Positions 44,398 through 53,754 of a DNA stretch of 64,000 bases are shown piece by piece; within the stretch, counting starts at the first letter, position 1, and each line of letters opens with the position of its first letter. A model generated the notes under the pieces. It was not told where the DNA came from and did not search any database. It worked only from the letters and a program-made list of their open reading frames with translations. A program made the position numbers and the translations under genes. The DNA is from Octadecabacter temperatus. Its GTDB lineage: Bacteria > Pseudomonadota > Alphaproteobacteria > Rhodobacterales > Rhodobacteraceae. Where the stretch lies: contig NZ_CP012160.1 in assembly GCF_001187845.1 (NCBI RefSeq), forward strand, positions 434,001 to 498,000, given 5' to 3'.

Positions 44398-45284
44398 GCT
44401 CACCGTCTCTGCGACTACGTTTGCTGATCTTTGGCATGCGATGGTTGGTCAAGCCCAAGTTAAAGCGCACCGGAACCCCTGAAAAGGCAAACCGCGATTT
44501 CGAGCGAGCTGCACCGTTTTTGTTCAGCAAACCTAAAGGGTTGAAAGCGGTCCAAGATGGCCCCTCAAGCCGAATAACCGTCGGAACACCGATGGCGGAC
44601 CGCGCGATTTTGTTCCTACATGGAGGCGCATTCGTGACAGGGTCTCAGCGCAGTTACCGTGCGTTTGGCGGTCGATTGGCGAAGCGTACAAAAGCTACGA
44701 TTTTTTTGGCCAACTATCCGGTCCTTCAGGACGCGCCGTTTCCAGCAGCACCGAATGCAGTACTCAACGCATGGAACCATTTGATCGCATCCGGATGGAA
44801 AGCACATCAGATCGTTATCGCAGGGGACAGCGCCGGTGGGAATTTAGTTTTCGGGTTACTGTCGACCCTTTTGGCCCGTAACGAACGCCCCGCCGCGGTT
44901 CTCGCCTTTTCGCCTTGGACGGATTTAACATTGTCCGGTGACACGATTGAGACAAACCGCGACAAAGACCCGTTAATCCCTGTGAGCCGGATGGAAGAAG
45001 CCGTCGATCTGTATTTGAATGGCGCGGACACGATGCACCCGCTTGCCAGCCCGCTTTTTGCGGGCTTCAAAAACCCTCCGCCGGTTTTGATACAAGTTGG
45101 TGGAGACGAAGTTTTACTGAGTGATTCCAAGAGAATGGCTGAAGCAACTGGTGGAGCGGTTGATGTCTGGCCGTACGTCCCGCACGTCTGGCAGATTTTT
45201 GATGGCCGCCTACCTGAGGCCAACGCTGCGATGCGAAAAGCGGCGGCGTTTGTTCAAAGCTCCTTTGAAAGCGCCAAACGATAG
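44394..45284 (+). CDS. Alpha/beta hydrolase (hormone-sensitive-lipase-like esterase)
   Basis: The 296-residue hydrolase has the oxyanion motif [18 protein letters not shown] near residue 75 and the nucleophile elbow [15 protein letters not shown] near residue 142; Asp in [12 protein letters not shown] and His in [10 protein letters not shown] complete the triad. This is the HSL family of cytoplasmic esterases. It overlaps gshB by four bases, and its end runs 31 bases into the convergent comM gene. Confidence 0.92.
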   Translation: MSSPSLRLRLLIFGMRWLVKPKLKRTGTPEKANRDFERAAPFLFSKPKGLKAVQDGPSSRITVGTPMADRAILFLHGGAFVTGSQRSYRAFGGRLAKRTKATIFLANYPVLQDAPFPAAPNAVLNAWNHLIASGWKAHQIVIAGDSAGGNLVFGLLSTLLARNERPAAVLAFSPWTDLTLSGDTIETNRDKDPLIPVSRMEEAVDLYLNGADTMHPLASPLFAGFKNPPPVLIQVGGDEVLLSDSKRMAEATGGAVDVWPYVPHVWQIFDGRLPEANAAMRKAAAFVQSSFESAKR

Positions 45285-46765
45285 CCCACAGCCTCGGCCA
45301 CATGGGGTTTTCTTACGCCTTCTGATCCATCCAAATCTGCAATTGTCCGCGCGACCCTTAGCACACGGTGATACCCCCGCGCGCTAAGGCCGAAACGATC
45401 TGCGACCCGCAACAAAAGGTCCTTTCCTTCCGTGTCCGGCGTCGCGATTTCCTCAAGTGCGCTGCCTTCTAGGTCCGCGTTTACCCGCATTTCCGTTCCC
45501 TCGAACCGCGCTGTTTGTATTGCCCGGCCCTTTGCCACACGCGTCGAAATAGTTGCGGAAGTTTCGCCAGATTGGGGAAGATCCAAGTCGGAAAACGCAA
45601 CTGGCGGGACTTCGATGCGTAAATCAAAACGGTCTAGTAGTGGGCCAGAAATGCGCGACATATACTCTTCGCCACAAACAGGAACGCGGGCGCATGCGCG
45701 GGCAGCGTCCGCCAAATATCCGCATTTACAAGGGTTTGCGGCCGCGATGAGCATAAATCGACAGGGATAACGGACGTGCGCATTTGCGCGCGCGACCACA
45801 ACCTCACCCGTTTCAACGGGCTGGCGAAGTGTTTCTAAAACGGTGCGCGGGTATTCTGGGAATTCATCCATGAACAAAACCCCGTTGTGCGCGAGGGAGA
45901 TTTCTCCGGGCTTTGCGCCGCGCCCTCCGCCGACGATCGCGGCCATCGATGCCGTGTGGTGTGGTTCGCGAAAGGGGCGCGCGCGTTGAATTCCGCCTTC
46001 GCTAATCAATCCCGCCAAAGAATGGATCATCGACGTTTCGAGCGCTTCAGTGGGGCTGAGTGGCGGTAAAATACTAGACAATCGCGCAGCCAACATCGAC
46101 TTTCCAGATCCGGGTGAGCCGACCATTAAGACATGATGACGACCTGTGGCGGCGATCTCGAGAGCGCGCTTTGCTTTTTCCTGACCCTTAACATCGCGAA
46201 AGTCCCGCCCCCCTTGATGCGGAGCAATTTCACCGGGTTCGGCGGGCGAAAGTTCCGCTTGTCCGGTGAAATGTCGTAAAGTTTCGGCCAGGGTTTTAGG
46301 CGCAAAGACAGCCGTCGCTTCAACCCAAGCGGCCTCTGGCCCGCACGCTGAGGGGCAAAAAAGTGATTTGTTTTCAGTGGCTGCGGCCATTGCGGCGGGC
46401 AATGCGCCAAGAACCGGAACAAGCGTTCCATCTAGTGAAAGCTCTCCTAAAGCCACGGTTTCAGCGAGCTTGTCGTGGGGGATAACATCGAGTGCCGCGA
46501 GGAGTGCCAGCGCGATAGGTAGGTCAAAATGCGAGCCGATTTTTGGCAGGTCGGCAGGAGAGAGATTAACGGTAATTTTCTTTGACGGCAGCGCAATGGA
46601 CAGCGCGCTCAGGGCCGATCGCACCCGATCACGGGCTTCGGAAACAGCTTTGTCGGGCAAGCCGACAATTGAGAACGCGGGCATGCCCGGGGACGTAGCG
46701 CATTGCACTTCGACCAACCGCGCTTCGACGCCTTCAAACGCGACCGTGTAGGCGCGTGCCACCAT
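45254..46765 (-). CDS. comM: YifB/ComM family AAA ATPase
   Basis: The 503-residue Mg-chelatase-like ATPase has an N-terminal ChlI/Lon-like domain (VEVQCATSPGMPAFSIVGLPDKAVSEARDRVRSAL) and a Walker A motif in MVGSPGSGKSMLAARLSSILPPL near residue 215, Walker B GVLFMDEFPEY, and C-terminal helices with RGYHRVLRVARTIADL. ComM promotes branch migration of DNA taken up by natural transformation. A 30-base perfect palindrome abuts its ribosome binding site. Confidence 0.94.
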   Translation of the reverse strand: MVARAYTVAFEGVEARLVEVQCATSPGMPAFSIVGLPDKAVSEARDRVRSALSALSIALPSKKITVNLSPADLPKIGSHFDLPIALALLAALDVIPHDKLAETVALGELSLDGTLVPVLGALPAAMAAATENKSLFCPSACGPEAAWVEATAVFAPKTLAETLRHFTGQAELSPAEPGEIAPHQGGRDFRDVKGQEKAKRALEIAATGRHHVLMVGSPGSGKSMLAARLSSILPPLSPTEALETSMIHSLAGLISEGGIQRARPFREPHHTASMAAIVGGGRGAKPGEISLAHNGVLFMDEFPEYPRTVLETLRQPVETGEVVVARANAHVRYPCRFMLIAAANPCKCGYLADAARACARVPVCGEEYMSRISGPLLDRFDLRIEVPPVAFSDLDLPQSGETSATISTRVAKGRAIQTARFEGTEMRVNADLEGSALEEIATPDTEGKDLLLRVADRFGLSARGYHRVLRVARTIADLDGSEGVRKPHVAEAVGYRLALSKEL

Positions 46766-46777
46766 TCTAAACCCTTT

Positions 46778-46807
46778 CCCCGCTGTTAATGATCATTAAC
46801 AGCGGGG
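46778..46807 (-). promoter_or_regulatory. 30-base perfect palindrome directly 5' of the comM ribosome binding site
   Basis: The arms CCCCGCTGTTAAT and ATTAACAGCGGGG surround GATC. On the comM transcript it would form a 13-bp hairpin that ends one base before GAAAGGG (the Shine-Dalgarno). No T-run follows, so it is not a classical terminator. It may be an operator or an mRNA structure affecting comM translation. Confidence 0.65.
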
Positions 46808-46851
46808 TGGTTACTGAATGGTAAACACCGCGGTAATCACTAGAAAATCGC

Positions 46852-47541
46852 TCAGACTGGCCAAGGTTCCGTTGGCAGATCGAGGTCAAATTTTGGCATG
46901 ATCGGGTCGTTCGCCAAACCGTCTGCACGCCATTTCTGAAACGCAGGATCAGCCAGATGCGCAGCAACGTAGGCCTTCGTTACAGGGCGTGTATCGAATT
47001 TATAGGCCGCCAAACGCGCGGCCATTGGTGCGAATATTGCGTCTGCAATACTATAGTCCCCGCAGAGCCAAGGCGTAGCTGAACCAGATTTTTCTCGGGC
47101 GGTGGCCCAGATCAGTTCCAATCGGTCCAATTCTTTTTCGATTTCGGCGGGGGCAACAGCTCCGATGAAAATGTGACGCAAATTGACGGGCCAGTTGCCG
47201 CGCAGGCCACCAAAACTGGAATGCATTTCTGCCGCCACTGTGCGCGCAACGGCGCGGGCGGTCGGGTCTGCAGGCCACATTTTCGCCTCGGGGAAGCGCG
47301 ATGCGAGCTCTTCCGCGATTGCAAGGCTATCGGACACAACGACACCCTCCGGCGTCACCATTGTCGGCAATGTGCGTGCTGGCGGTATGTCTTTTAGAAA
47401 GCGCGCAACGTCCGCTTCTTCTTGAGGGTGTACAATTTTTATATCGATATGCTCGGACAAACCGAACTTCTCAACCATCATGTTGGCCGCGATGGACCAG
47501 CTAAAATATAAACGATTTCCGAGGATTAACTGATATGTCAT
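46852..47541 (-). CDS. Glutathione S-transferase family protein
   Basis: The 229-residue GST-like protein begins YQLILGNRLYFSWSIAANMMVEKFGL, a thioredoxin-fold N-terminus that uses Ser rather than Tyr in the typical position. The proline-bearing segment ARTLPTMVTPEGVVVSDSLAIAEEL carries the cis-proline and the glutathione-binding Asp-Ser. The all-helical C-terminal half contains ADAIFAPMAARL. The substrate is unknown. Confidence 0.93.
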   Translation of the reverse strand: MTYQLILGNRLYFSWSIAANMMVEKFGLSEHIDIKIVHPQEEADVARFLKDIPPARTLPTMVTPEGVVVSDSLAIAEELASRFPEAKMWPADPTARAVARTVAAEMHSSFGGLRGNWPVNLRHIFIGAVAPAEIEKELDRLELIWATAREKSGSATPWLCGDYSIADAIFAPMAARLAAYKFDTRPVTKAYVAAHLADPAFQKWRADGLANDPIMPKFDLDLPTEPWPV

Positions 47542-47599
47542 GTGAGCAACCTAAGCGGGGCCCCGTAGCTGTGCAAATCGTAATTTGTGGTGACGCTTT

Positions 47600-48175
47600 T
47601 CACGGAACGTGATTGACGCGTGCGACGCCGAACGTCGGGCGGACTTGAATTTCAGTGATAGAATAATTGTCGATCCGATGGGCAAGAGCAGAGTATGGCG
47701 GGATATTTGCAGCCAGTTGCACCTGGGTCAGGATCGCGCCGAAATGCGCCACGGCGATGATATCACGACGCGGGTTGTCTTTGACGATTGTAGAAATCTC
47801 GCTCGACACACGCGTCGCCGCAGCATGCCAGCTTTCACCGTTTGGCGGGGCAACGTCACCGGGGTTTTGCCAGTAGGAACGCGACAGGTCCGGCCATTTC
47901 TTAGAAACATCGGAAAAGTGCATCCCGTCCCAATCACCGAAATCAAACTCGCGTAATCCAACGCGGTGAGATAGCCGCATTCGCGGGCCTTGGATCGCCG
48001 TTGCAGTGTCGACGCAGCGAGAAAGGTCAGAAGAAACGACAAGTGCGTCTTGCGGCAACGCGGCGTTTAGCCGTGCGATTTGGGCCGTGTCAGATAGGTC
48101 CGCAGGGACATCGCGATGACCGACGAATGTGTTCTCATGGGTTGGGGCGTGGCGGACCCAATAAATGACCGTCAC
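47600..48175 (-). CDS. Histidine phosphatase, possible alpha-ribazole phosphatase
   Basis: The 191-residue protein has the phosphohistidine motif IYWVRHAPTHENTFVGH near the N-terminus and the second catalytic histidine in IAVAHFGAI near residue 143. The acceptor REFDFGDWDG is typical of CobC-like enzymes. It overlaps cobU by four bases, so it probably removes phosphate from alpha-ribazole phosphate in cobalamin assembly. Phosphoglycerate mutase-like roles cannot be excluded from sequence alone. Confidence 0.85.
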   Translation of the reverse strand: MTVIYWVRHAPTHENTFVGHRDVPADLSDTAQIARLNAALPQDALVVSSDLSRCVDTATAIQGPRMRLSHRVGLREFDFGDWDGMHFSDVSKKWPDLSRSYWQNPGDVAPPNGESWHAAATRVSSEISTIVKDNPRRDIIAVAHFGAILTQVQLAANIPPYSALAHRIDNYSITEIQVRPTFGVARVNHVP

Positions 48176-48705
48176 GTTAACATGTCCTTATCACCTTTGA
48201 GGATTTGCGGCAGGCCGGCGATCACAGTCACAACCAAATCGGCCTGTGCCGCAATTGACTGGTTCAGCCGTCCTTGGGCATTGCGAAACTGTCGGGCGAG
48301 GGCGTTATCAGGCACGATTCCATGGCCAACTTCGTTTGAAACGACAATGATTTTGGCAGGGCAGGTTGCAATTGCAGCAAGCAGGGCGGCAACCGCAGCA
48401 GCTGTGTCTTTCTGTTCTAAAAGGACGTTGGATAGCCAAAGGGTCGCACAATCGATTAACACGATCTCCTCAGGTGTTCGCGCCGCAAGGGCGCCAGCAA
48501 CGTCGAGTGGTGCTTCAAGCGTTAACCAATCAGACCCGCGTTGACTGCGGTGGGCGGAAACCTTGGCGCGCATCTCATCATCAAAGGCCTGGGCCGTCGC
48601 AATGTAGACGCGGGATCTAGTCGACTGAAAACAAAGTGATTCTGCGAAAGAAGACTTGCCCGAAGCAGCGCCACCTAAGACGAATGTGAACTTGGGCAAG
48701 GGCAA
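48172..48705 (-). CDS. cobU: Adenosylcobinamide kinase/guanylyltransferase
   Basis: CobU phosphorylates adenosylcobinamide and transfers GMP to it. From the TTG at 48705 (AAAGG upstream) the protein has 177 residues, normal for CobU, beginning FTFVLGGAASGKSSFAESL with the P-loop near residue 9 and the DEMRAKVSAHRSQRG region that contains the guanylylated His. Alternative starts at 48801 or 48843 would add non-conserved sequence. No cobalamin riboswitch is visible upstream. Confidence 0.92.
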   Translation of the reverse strand: MPLPKFTFVLGGAASGKSSFAESLCFQSTRSRVYIATAQAFDDEMRAKVSAHRSQRGSDWLTLEAPLDVAGALAARTPEEIVLIDCATLWLSNVLLEQKDTAAAVAALLAAIATCPAKIIVVSNEVGHGIVPDNALARQFRNAQGRLNQSIAAQADLVVTVIAGLPQILKGDKDMLT

Positions 48706-48863
48706 AGCGGGGCCTTTCTGTGATCCGAACGTTGCGTCGTTCGTAAACAGTACGCCACCAAAAGCAAAGTACTCGCAGTGCGTGACAACGGGTCGGGTCA
48801 TTCGTGTCTGGCCTCTGCTCGCGCTAACCCCTAGTCTTCGCACGTTAATGAGAGGATGCGGGC

Positions 48864-50051
48864 ATGGCTGGCAAGAAAATTCTGTTGATAATCGGCGGTG
48901 GTATCGCGGCGTTCAAATCGCTGGACCTGATCCGCCGATTGCGTGAGGGCGGGCATTCGGTGACGCCCGTTTTGACAAAGGCAGCAACCGAATTTGTAAC
49001 GCCGTTAAGCGTGTCGGCCTTGGCTGGCGAAAAGGTTTACCAAGACCTGTTTGATTTGAACGATGAAGCGGAAATGGGACACATCGAGTTGAGCCGCGCC
49101 GCCGATCTGGTGGTCGTCGCGCCGGCGACCGCAGATTTGATGGGAAAAATGGCAGCGGGTTTGGCGAACGATCTTGCGTCGACACTTCTGATGGCAACCG
49201 ACAAACGTGTTCTGATTGCGCCTTCGATGAACGTCAGAATGTGGGAGCACGCGGCAACGCAGCGGAATCTGGCGACCTTGCTTGAGGATGGTATTTTGAC
49301 TTGTGGCCCCAATGAGGGCGATATGGCCTGTGGTGAATTTGGGTTTGGTCGAATGGCGGAGCCGATGGAAATTGTTGCTGCGATCGAAGCAGCCGTAAAC
49401 GACGGCCCGCTAAAAGGACGCCATGTCTTGGTGACATCTGGCCCGACTCACGAACCGATTGACCCGGTGCGCTACATCGCGAACCGCTCTTCTGGCGCGC
49501 AGGGGGCGGCGATTGCGCAGGCGTTGTTGGGGCTGGGCGCGAAAGTTACATTCGTAACGGGCCCTGCAGATGTGGCCGCACCGATGGGTGTCGATCTGAT
49601 CGAAGTCCAGACCGCGGCGCAAATGCAAGCGGCCGTTAAAGCGGCACTGCCAGCGGATGCCGCCGTGTTCGCCGCAGCCGTTGCGGATTGGCGCATGGCA
49701 AACACTGTTGATGAGAAAATAAAGAAAGATGGCAATGGGTTACCTGTTCTGGAGTTCGCCGAGAACCCAGATATTCTCGCCTCGGTTTGTGCTGAAAAGC
49801 AGAAGCCAAAGCTGGTCGTCGGTTTTGCGGCTGAAACCCAAGATGTCATCGAAAACGCAACTGCAAAACGAAAGCGCAAGGGCTGCGATTGGATCGTGGC
49901 GAACGACGTGTCGCCAAGCACGGGGATAATGGGTGGATCTGAGAACGACGTCACCCTGATCTCAAAAGACGGTGCTGAGGACTGGCCGCGCATGGGTAAG
50001 GATCAGGTGGCGCAACGCTTGGCTGAGAAAATCGCAGAGGCACTGGGCTGA
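48864..50051 (+). CDS. coaBC: Phosphopantothenoylcysteine decarboxylase / phosphopantothenate-cysteine ligase
   Basis: The bifunctional coenzyme A enzyme has 395 residues. The N-terminal CoaC flavoprotein half has [20 protein letters not shown] and [18 protein letters not shown]; the Cys in [18 protein letters not shown] is the active-site region. The CoaB half, from about residue 185, has [24 protein letters not shown] and a KIKKDG motif near residue 287. CoA supply fits the acyl-CoA-heavy metabolism in this window. The gene overlaps dut. Confidence 0.96.
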   Translation: MAGKKILLIIGGGIAAFKSLDLIRRLREGGHSVTPVLTKAATEFVTPLSVSALAGEKVYQDLFDLNDEAEMGHIELSRAADLVVVAPATADLMGKMAAGLANDLASTLLMATDKRVLIAPSMNVRMWEHAATQRNLATLLEDGILTCGPNEGDMACGEFGFGRMAEPMEIVAAIEAAVNDGPLKGRHVLVTSGPTHEPIDPVRYIANRSSGAQGAAIAQALLGLGAKVTFVTGPADVAAPMGVDLIEVQTAAQMQAAVKAALPADAAVFAAAVADWRMANTVDEKIKKDGNGLPVLEFAENPDILASVCAEKQKPKLVVGFAAETQDVIENATAKRKRKGCDWIVANDVSPSTGIMGGSENDVTLISKDGAEDWPRMGKDQVAQRLAEKIAEALG

Positions 50052-50503
50052 TGGTGACTATTCTGTTCGAATGGCTTGAAGGTGCGGATGAAACGCAAGG
50101 GCTTCCTACATACGCGACCACGGGCGCAGCGGGTGCAGATCTGCGGGCAAATTTCCTTGACGGTCAAAGTGTTACCCTTGCTGCGGGCGCAAGAACACTG
50201 GTGCCAACCGGCCTGCGATTGGCAATTCCAGACGGGTTTGAAGTACAAGTTCGCCCGCGTTCCGGCCTTGCACTGAAGCACGGGATTACGTTGCCAAACA
50301 GCCCAGGTACAATCGACAGTGATTACCGCGGCCCGCTTGGCGTGATCGTGCAAAACGGTGGTGAAGAGCCTTTCGAAATCACGCACGGGATGCGGATCGC
50401 GCAGATGGTTGTAGCACCTGTCATACAGGCCGCGTTCGAAATCGGATTGGTTGATGAAACTGAACGTGGGTCTGGCGGCTTCGGCTCGACCGGGACTGCT
50501 TAG
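50051..50503 (+). CDS. dut: dUTP diphosphatase
   Basis: The 150-residue homotrimeric-type dUTPase keeps the five family motifs: GAAGADLRA (1), RSGLALKHG (2), [15 protein letters not shown] (3), GMRIAQMVV (4) and [10 protein letters not shown] (5). It removes dUTP and supplies dUMP. The stop of coaBC and the start of dut share a base (TGATG), the common coaBC-dut pairing. Confidence 0.97.
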   Translation: MVTILFEWLEGADETQGLPTYATTGAAGADLRANFLDGQSVTLAAGARTLVPTGLRLAIPDGFEVQVRPRSGLALKHGITLPNSPGTIDSDYRGPLGVIVQNGGEEPFEITHGMRIAQMVVAPVIQAAFEIGLVDETERGSGGFGSTGTA

Positions 50504-50514
50504 GTGATTTGATA

Positions 50515-51558
50515 ATGGCAATTGTTGTAGGTTTGGCGGCGGCGTTATGGGGCATCGGATTGGCGATGAACCTCTCTCGTTTTTACCGCGTTTCAATGAT
50601 TGCAGCGTTGCTTTTAGTCTTGATCGCACTGCACCTTGTTTTGCCCGACGGTCATCCAATTCGCGAAAGTACAGGCGGTGAGCCTGAGCTGTGGATATTT
50701 ATCGTAGCTGTGGGAATTTTGCTAAATGGATATTCTATTTTGCTTTCCTTCTTGCGATCACGCTCCGCTGTTAAAGCAGAGGAAAGCCCCGAGCCAAATG
50801 ACAACGAAGGGCCGTTTTCAGACACCGAGCTAACCAGATATGCCCGCCACATCGTACTTCGTGAAATCGGCGGCGCAGGGCAGAAAGCACTGAAAGACGC
50901 GTCTGTTTTGGTCATCGGGGCGGGGGGCTTGGGTGCGCCAGCTTTGCAGTATCTCGCGGCCGCTGGTGTCGGCACAATTGGGGTAATCGACGATGATGTC
51001 GTCGACAATTCCAACCTGCAGCGTCAGGTCATCCACACAGACGAAAGTATCGGAATGGCAAAAGTTCAGTCTGCGGCAAAGGCAATGAAGGCGCTCAATC
51101 CCTTCGTCACGGTTAAGCCGTATGAACGACGTTTGACCGACGAGATCGCCATCGATTTGGTCTCTGAATACGACCTCGTGCTCGATGGTACGGACAATTT
51201 TGATACACGATACTTGGTCAATGAAACCTGCGTCAAAGCACATAAACCGCTGATTTCGGCCGCGCTAACCCAGTGGGAAGGGCAAATCAGCGAATATGCG
51301 CCGCATGCTGGAACACCTTGTTATCAGTGCATTTTCCCAGAACGTCCTGACCCGTCTTTAGTGCCAAGTTGCGCGGAAGGCGGCGTGCTTGGCCCATTGC
51401 CTGGCGTGTTGGGCGCGATGATGGCGGTCGAAGCCGTCAAAACGCTGACAGGCGCGGGCGAGGGGCTGCGTGGGCGGTTGCTTATCTATGACGCACTTTA
51501 TGCTGAAACCCGCATTATCGGGATAAAGCCCCGTGCGGACTGCCCGATCTGCGGCTAA
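50515..51558 (+). CDS. Membrane-anchored MoeB/ThiF-type E1-like adenylyltransferase
   Basis: The 347-residue protein starts with about 75 residues holding three hydrophobic helices (AIVVGLAAALWGIGLAMNL, MIAALLLVLIALHLVL, LWIFIVAVGILLNGYSILLSF), then a charged linker, then a full E1-like domain: RYARHIVLREIGGAGQKAL, VLVIGAGGLGAPALQYLAAAGVGTIGVIDDD, and the adenylation site. Conserved cysteines lie in PCYQCIFPERP and CPICG, a likely zinc site. Cytosolic MoeB lacks the membrane part. It may adenylate MoaD or a ThiS-like protein at the membrane. Confidence 0.9.
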   Translation: MAIVVGLAAALWGIGLAMNLSRFYRVSMIAALLLVLIALHLVLPDGHPIRESTGGEPELWIFIVAVGILLNGYSILLSFLRSRSAVKAEESPEPNDNEGPFSDTELTRYARHIVLREIGGAGQKALKDASVLVIGAGGLGAPALQYLAAAGVGTIGVIDDDVVDNSNLQRQVIHTDESIGMAKVQSAAKAMKALNPFVTVKPYERRLTDEIAIDLVSEYDLVLDGTDNFDTRYLVNETCVKAHKPLISAALTQWEGQISEYAPHAGTPCYQCIFPERPDPSLVPSCAEGGVLGPLPGVLGAMMAVEAVKTLTGAGEGLRGRLLIYDALYAETRIIGIKPRADCPICG

Positions 51559-51680
51559 CGCGGCCCTAGCCCTGCTTTGCGAAAATTTGAACGAAATTCA
51601 CTGCAAAAATCGCCGAGCCATTAAGTTGGCGGTGGTACGTCGCGGCGCGGCTGCTTAGGTTGAATTCAAAGGAGACCTTC

Positions 51681-53696
51681 ATGACAAACCCGTTGCGTGC
51701 CCCGTGGGATACCCCGTTTGAATTGCCACCCTTCGATCTGATCGAAGACACCCATTTCGCCCCTGCACTCGAAGAGGCTTTGGCTGAGGCCCGCGCTGCG
51801 ATTGCCGCAATCTGTAACGACACAGAGCCGACATTCGCCAACACGATCGATGCTTTGGCGCATGTCGATAGGCCTTTGGAGAAGGCGCTTGCACCATTCT
51901 ACGCTCTGGCAGGCGCTGATAGCAACGAAGTGCGCGAAGGCCTGATGCGGGATTTCTCGCCACTGGTATCGACCTACTACTCGGAAATGACAGCCAATAA
52001 AGACTTGTTCTCGCGCATCGAAAAGCTGTGGAAAGCACGTGAATCCCTCGATCTGAATGACGAACAACAGCGTGTGTTGATGCTGGTGCACCGTAATTTC
52101 GTACGATCCGGTGCTGAACTGTCAGGCTATGCGGCGGACCGTTTGGCCGAAGTAAAACAACGTCTTAGCGTTCTGGGAACGCAATTCACGCAAAACCTTC
52201 TGGCCGATGAACGCAGCTGGTTCATGCCGCTAGATGATATGGCGGGATTACCTGATTTTGTGGTTCAGGCAGCGACGGCTGCTGGCGAAGACAAAGATGC
52301 GGGCGGCCCTGTCGTCACCCTGTCGCGGTCTTTGATTGTTCCGTTTTTGCAGTTCTCCTCGCGCCGCGACTTGCGTGAAAAGGCCTATGAGGCATGGACA
52401 GCGCGCGGCGCGAATGGCGGCGAAACAGACAACCGCGCATTGGCCGCTGAAATTCTGACCCTGCGTGCTGAACGCGCGAACCTGCTCGGGTATGACAGCT
52501 TTGCTGACTACAAACTCGAAACCGAAATGGCTAAAACACCCGACGCTGTGCGCGCGCTTTTGATGCAGGTTTGGGAGCCCGCCAAAGCCGCCGCGATCGC
52601 CGATGCGCAAGTCTTGCAAGCGACAATGCACACAAGCGGCGAAACCGGCCCGTTAGAACCATGGGACTGGCGCTTTTACAGCGAAAAACGCCGCGCCGAG
52701 GAACACGACCTGAACGAAGCGGAACTCAAACCTTACCTGCAATTAGACCGCATGATCGAGGCGGCATTTGATTGTTCAAACAGGCTGTTCGGATTGGAGT
52801 TTTCCCCAATCGACGCGCCGCTTTATCATGAAGATTGCCGCGCTTGGGACGTCACGCGAAACGGAAAACACGTGGCGGTCTTCATCGGGGATTACTTTGC
52901 GCGTGGATCCAAACGCTCTGGTGCTTGGTGTTCAGCGATGCGTTCGCAACAAAAGCTGGCGGGCGACATTCGCCCGCATGTGATCAACGTGTGCAACTTT
53001 GCCAAGCCGCCGAAAGACGCGCCTGCGCTGCTGTCATATGACGATGCACGTACCCTGTTTCATGAATTTGGGCACGCGCTGCACCAGATGCTTTCTGATG
53101 TGACTTATGAGCTGATTTCAGGCACCTCTGTGGCGCGTGATTTCGTTGAACTCCCTAGCCAGCTTTATGAACACTGGCTCGAAGTTCCTGAAGTCTTGGA
53201 AAAATTTGCAACCCATGCTGAAACTGGCGAACCGATGCCGCGCGACTTGCTGGACCGGATGCTTGGGGCGGCGACCTACGATATGGGCTTTTCCACGGTC
53301 GAATATGTGGCCTCTGCGATGGTAGATCTGGCGTTCCATGAATCTGAAGACGCACCAGCTGACCCGATGCAAAAACAAGCCGAAGTCCTCGAAGACCTTG
53401 GCATGCCTCACGCCATCCGAATGCGCCATGCCACACCGCATTTCGCGCATGTGTTTGCAGGCGACGGATATTCAAGCGGGTATTACAGCTACATGTGGTC
53501 CGAAGTCATGGACGCCGATGCGTTCCAAGCATTTGAAGACAACGGCGGCCCGTTTGATCCTGACATGGCAAAGAAACTGGAAACCCACATTCTTTCCGCG
53601 GGCGGATCAGAAGACGCAGCCGTCCTGTATCAAAAGTTCAGGGGTTCAATGCCAGACGCAACTGCATTGCTAAAGGGACGGGGCTTGGCCGGTTAA
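51681..53696 (+). CDS. M3 family metallopeptidase (oligopeptidase A/Dcp type)
   Basis: The 671-residue zinc peptidase starts at ATG 51681 after AAAGGAG; the longer frame upstream is not used. The zinc motif FHEFGHALHQM lies near residue 460, with the third ligand in the downstream STVEYVASAMVDLAFHE. The N-terminal FELPPFDLIEDTHFAPALEEALAEARAAI is typical of M3 oligopeptidases. It degrades peptides in the cytoplasm, for example signal-peptide fragments. Confidence 0.94.
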   Translation: MTNPLRAPWDTPFELPPFDLIEDTHFAPALEEALAEARAAIAAICNDTEPTFANTIDALAHVDRPLEKALAPFYALAGADSNEVREGLMRDFSPLVSTYYSEMTANKDLFSRIEKLWKARESLDLNDEQQRVLMLVHRNFVRSGAELSGYAADRLAEVKQRLSVLGTQFTQNLLADERSWFMPLDDMAGLPDFVVQAATAAGEDKDAGGPVVTLSRSLIVPFLQFSSRRDLREKAYEAWTARGANGGETDNRALAAEILTLRAERANLLGYDSFADYKLETEMAKTPDAVRALLMQVWEPAKAAAIADAQVLQATMHTSGETGPLEPWDWRFYSEKRRAEEHDLNEAELKPYLQLDRMIEAAFDCSNRLFGLEFSPIDAPLYHEDCRAWDVTRNGKHVAVFIGDYFARGSKRSGAWCSAMRSQQKLAGDIRPHVINVCNFAKPPKDAPALLSYDDARTLFHEFGHALHQMLSDVTYELISGTSVARDFVELPSQLYEHWLEVPEVLEKFATHAETGEPMPRDLLDRMLGAATYDMGFSTVEYVASAMVDLAFHESEDAPADPMQKQAEVLEDLGMPHAIRMRHATPHFAHVFAGDGYSSGYYSYMWSEVMDADAFQAFEDNGGPFDPDMAKKLETHILSAGGSEDAAVLYQKFRGSMPDATALLKGRGLAG

Positions 53697-53710
53697 GGCG
53701 CCCCACTTTC

Positions 53711-53733
53711 GCTTCTTTGGCTCTTAAATACTC
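53711..53733 (+). repeat. 23-base intergenic repeat, copy 2
   Basis: The element is identical over 23 bases to 35116-35138. It lies 15 bases after the M3 peptidase stop and before the convergent SH3 gene, and is followed by a G/C-rich tail. Confidence 0.75.
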
Positions 53734-53754
53734 TGCCCCGCAGGGCCGGCTGGC

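Noticed and set aside
48706-48863. Cobalamin riboswitch before cobU
   Set aside because: I see no B12-box-like core in the 158-base divergent region.
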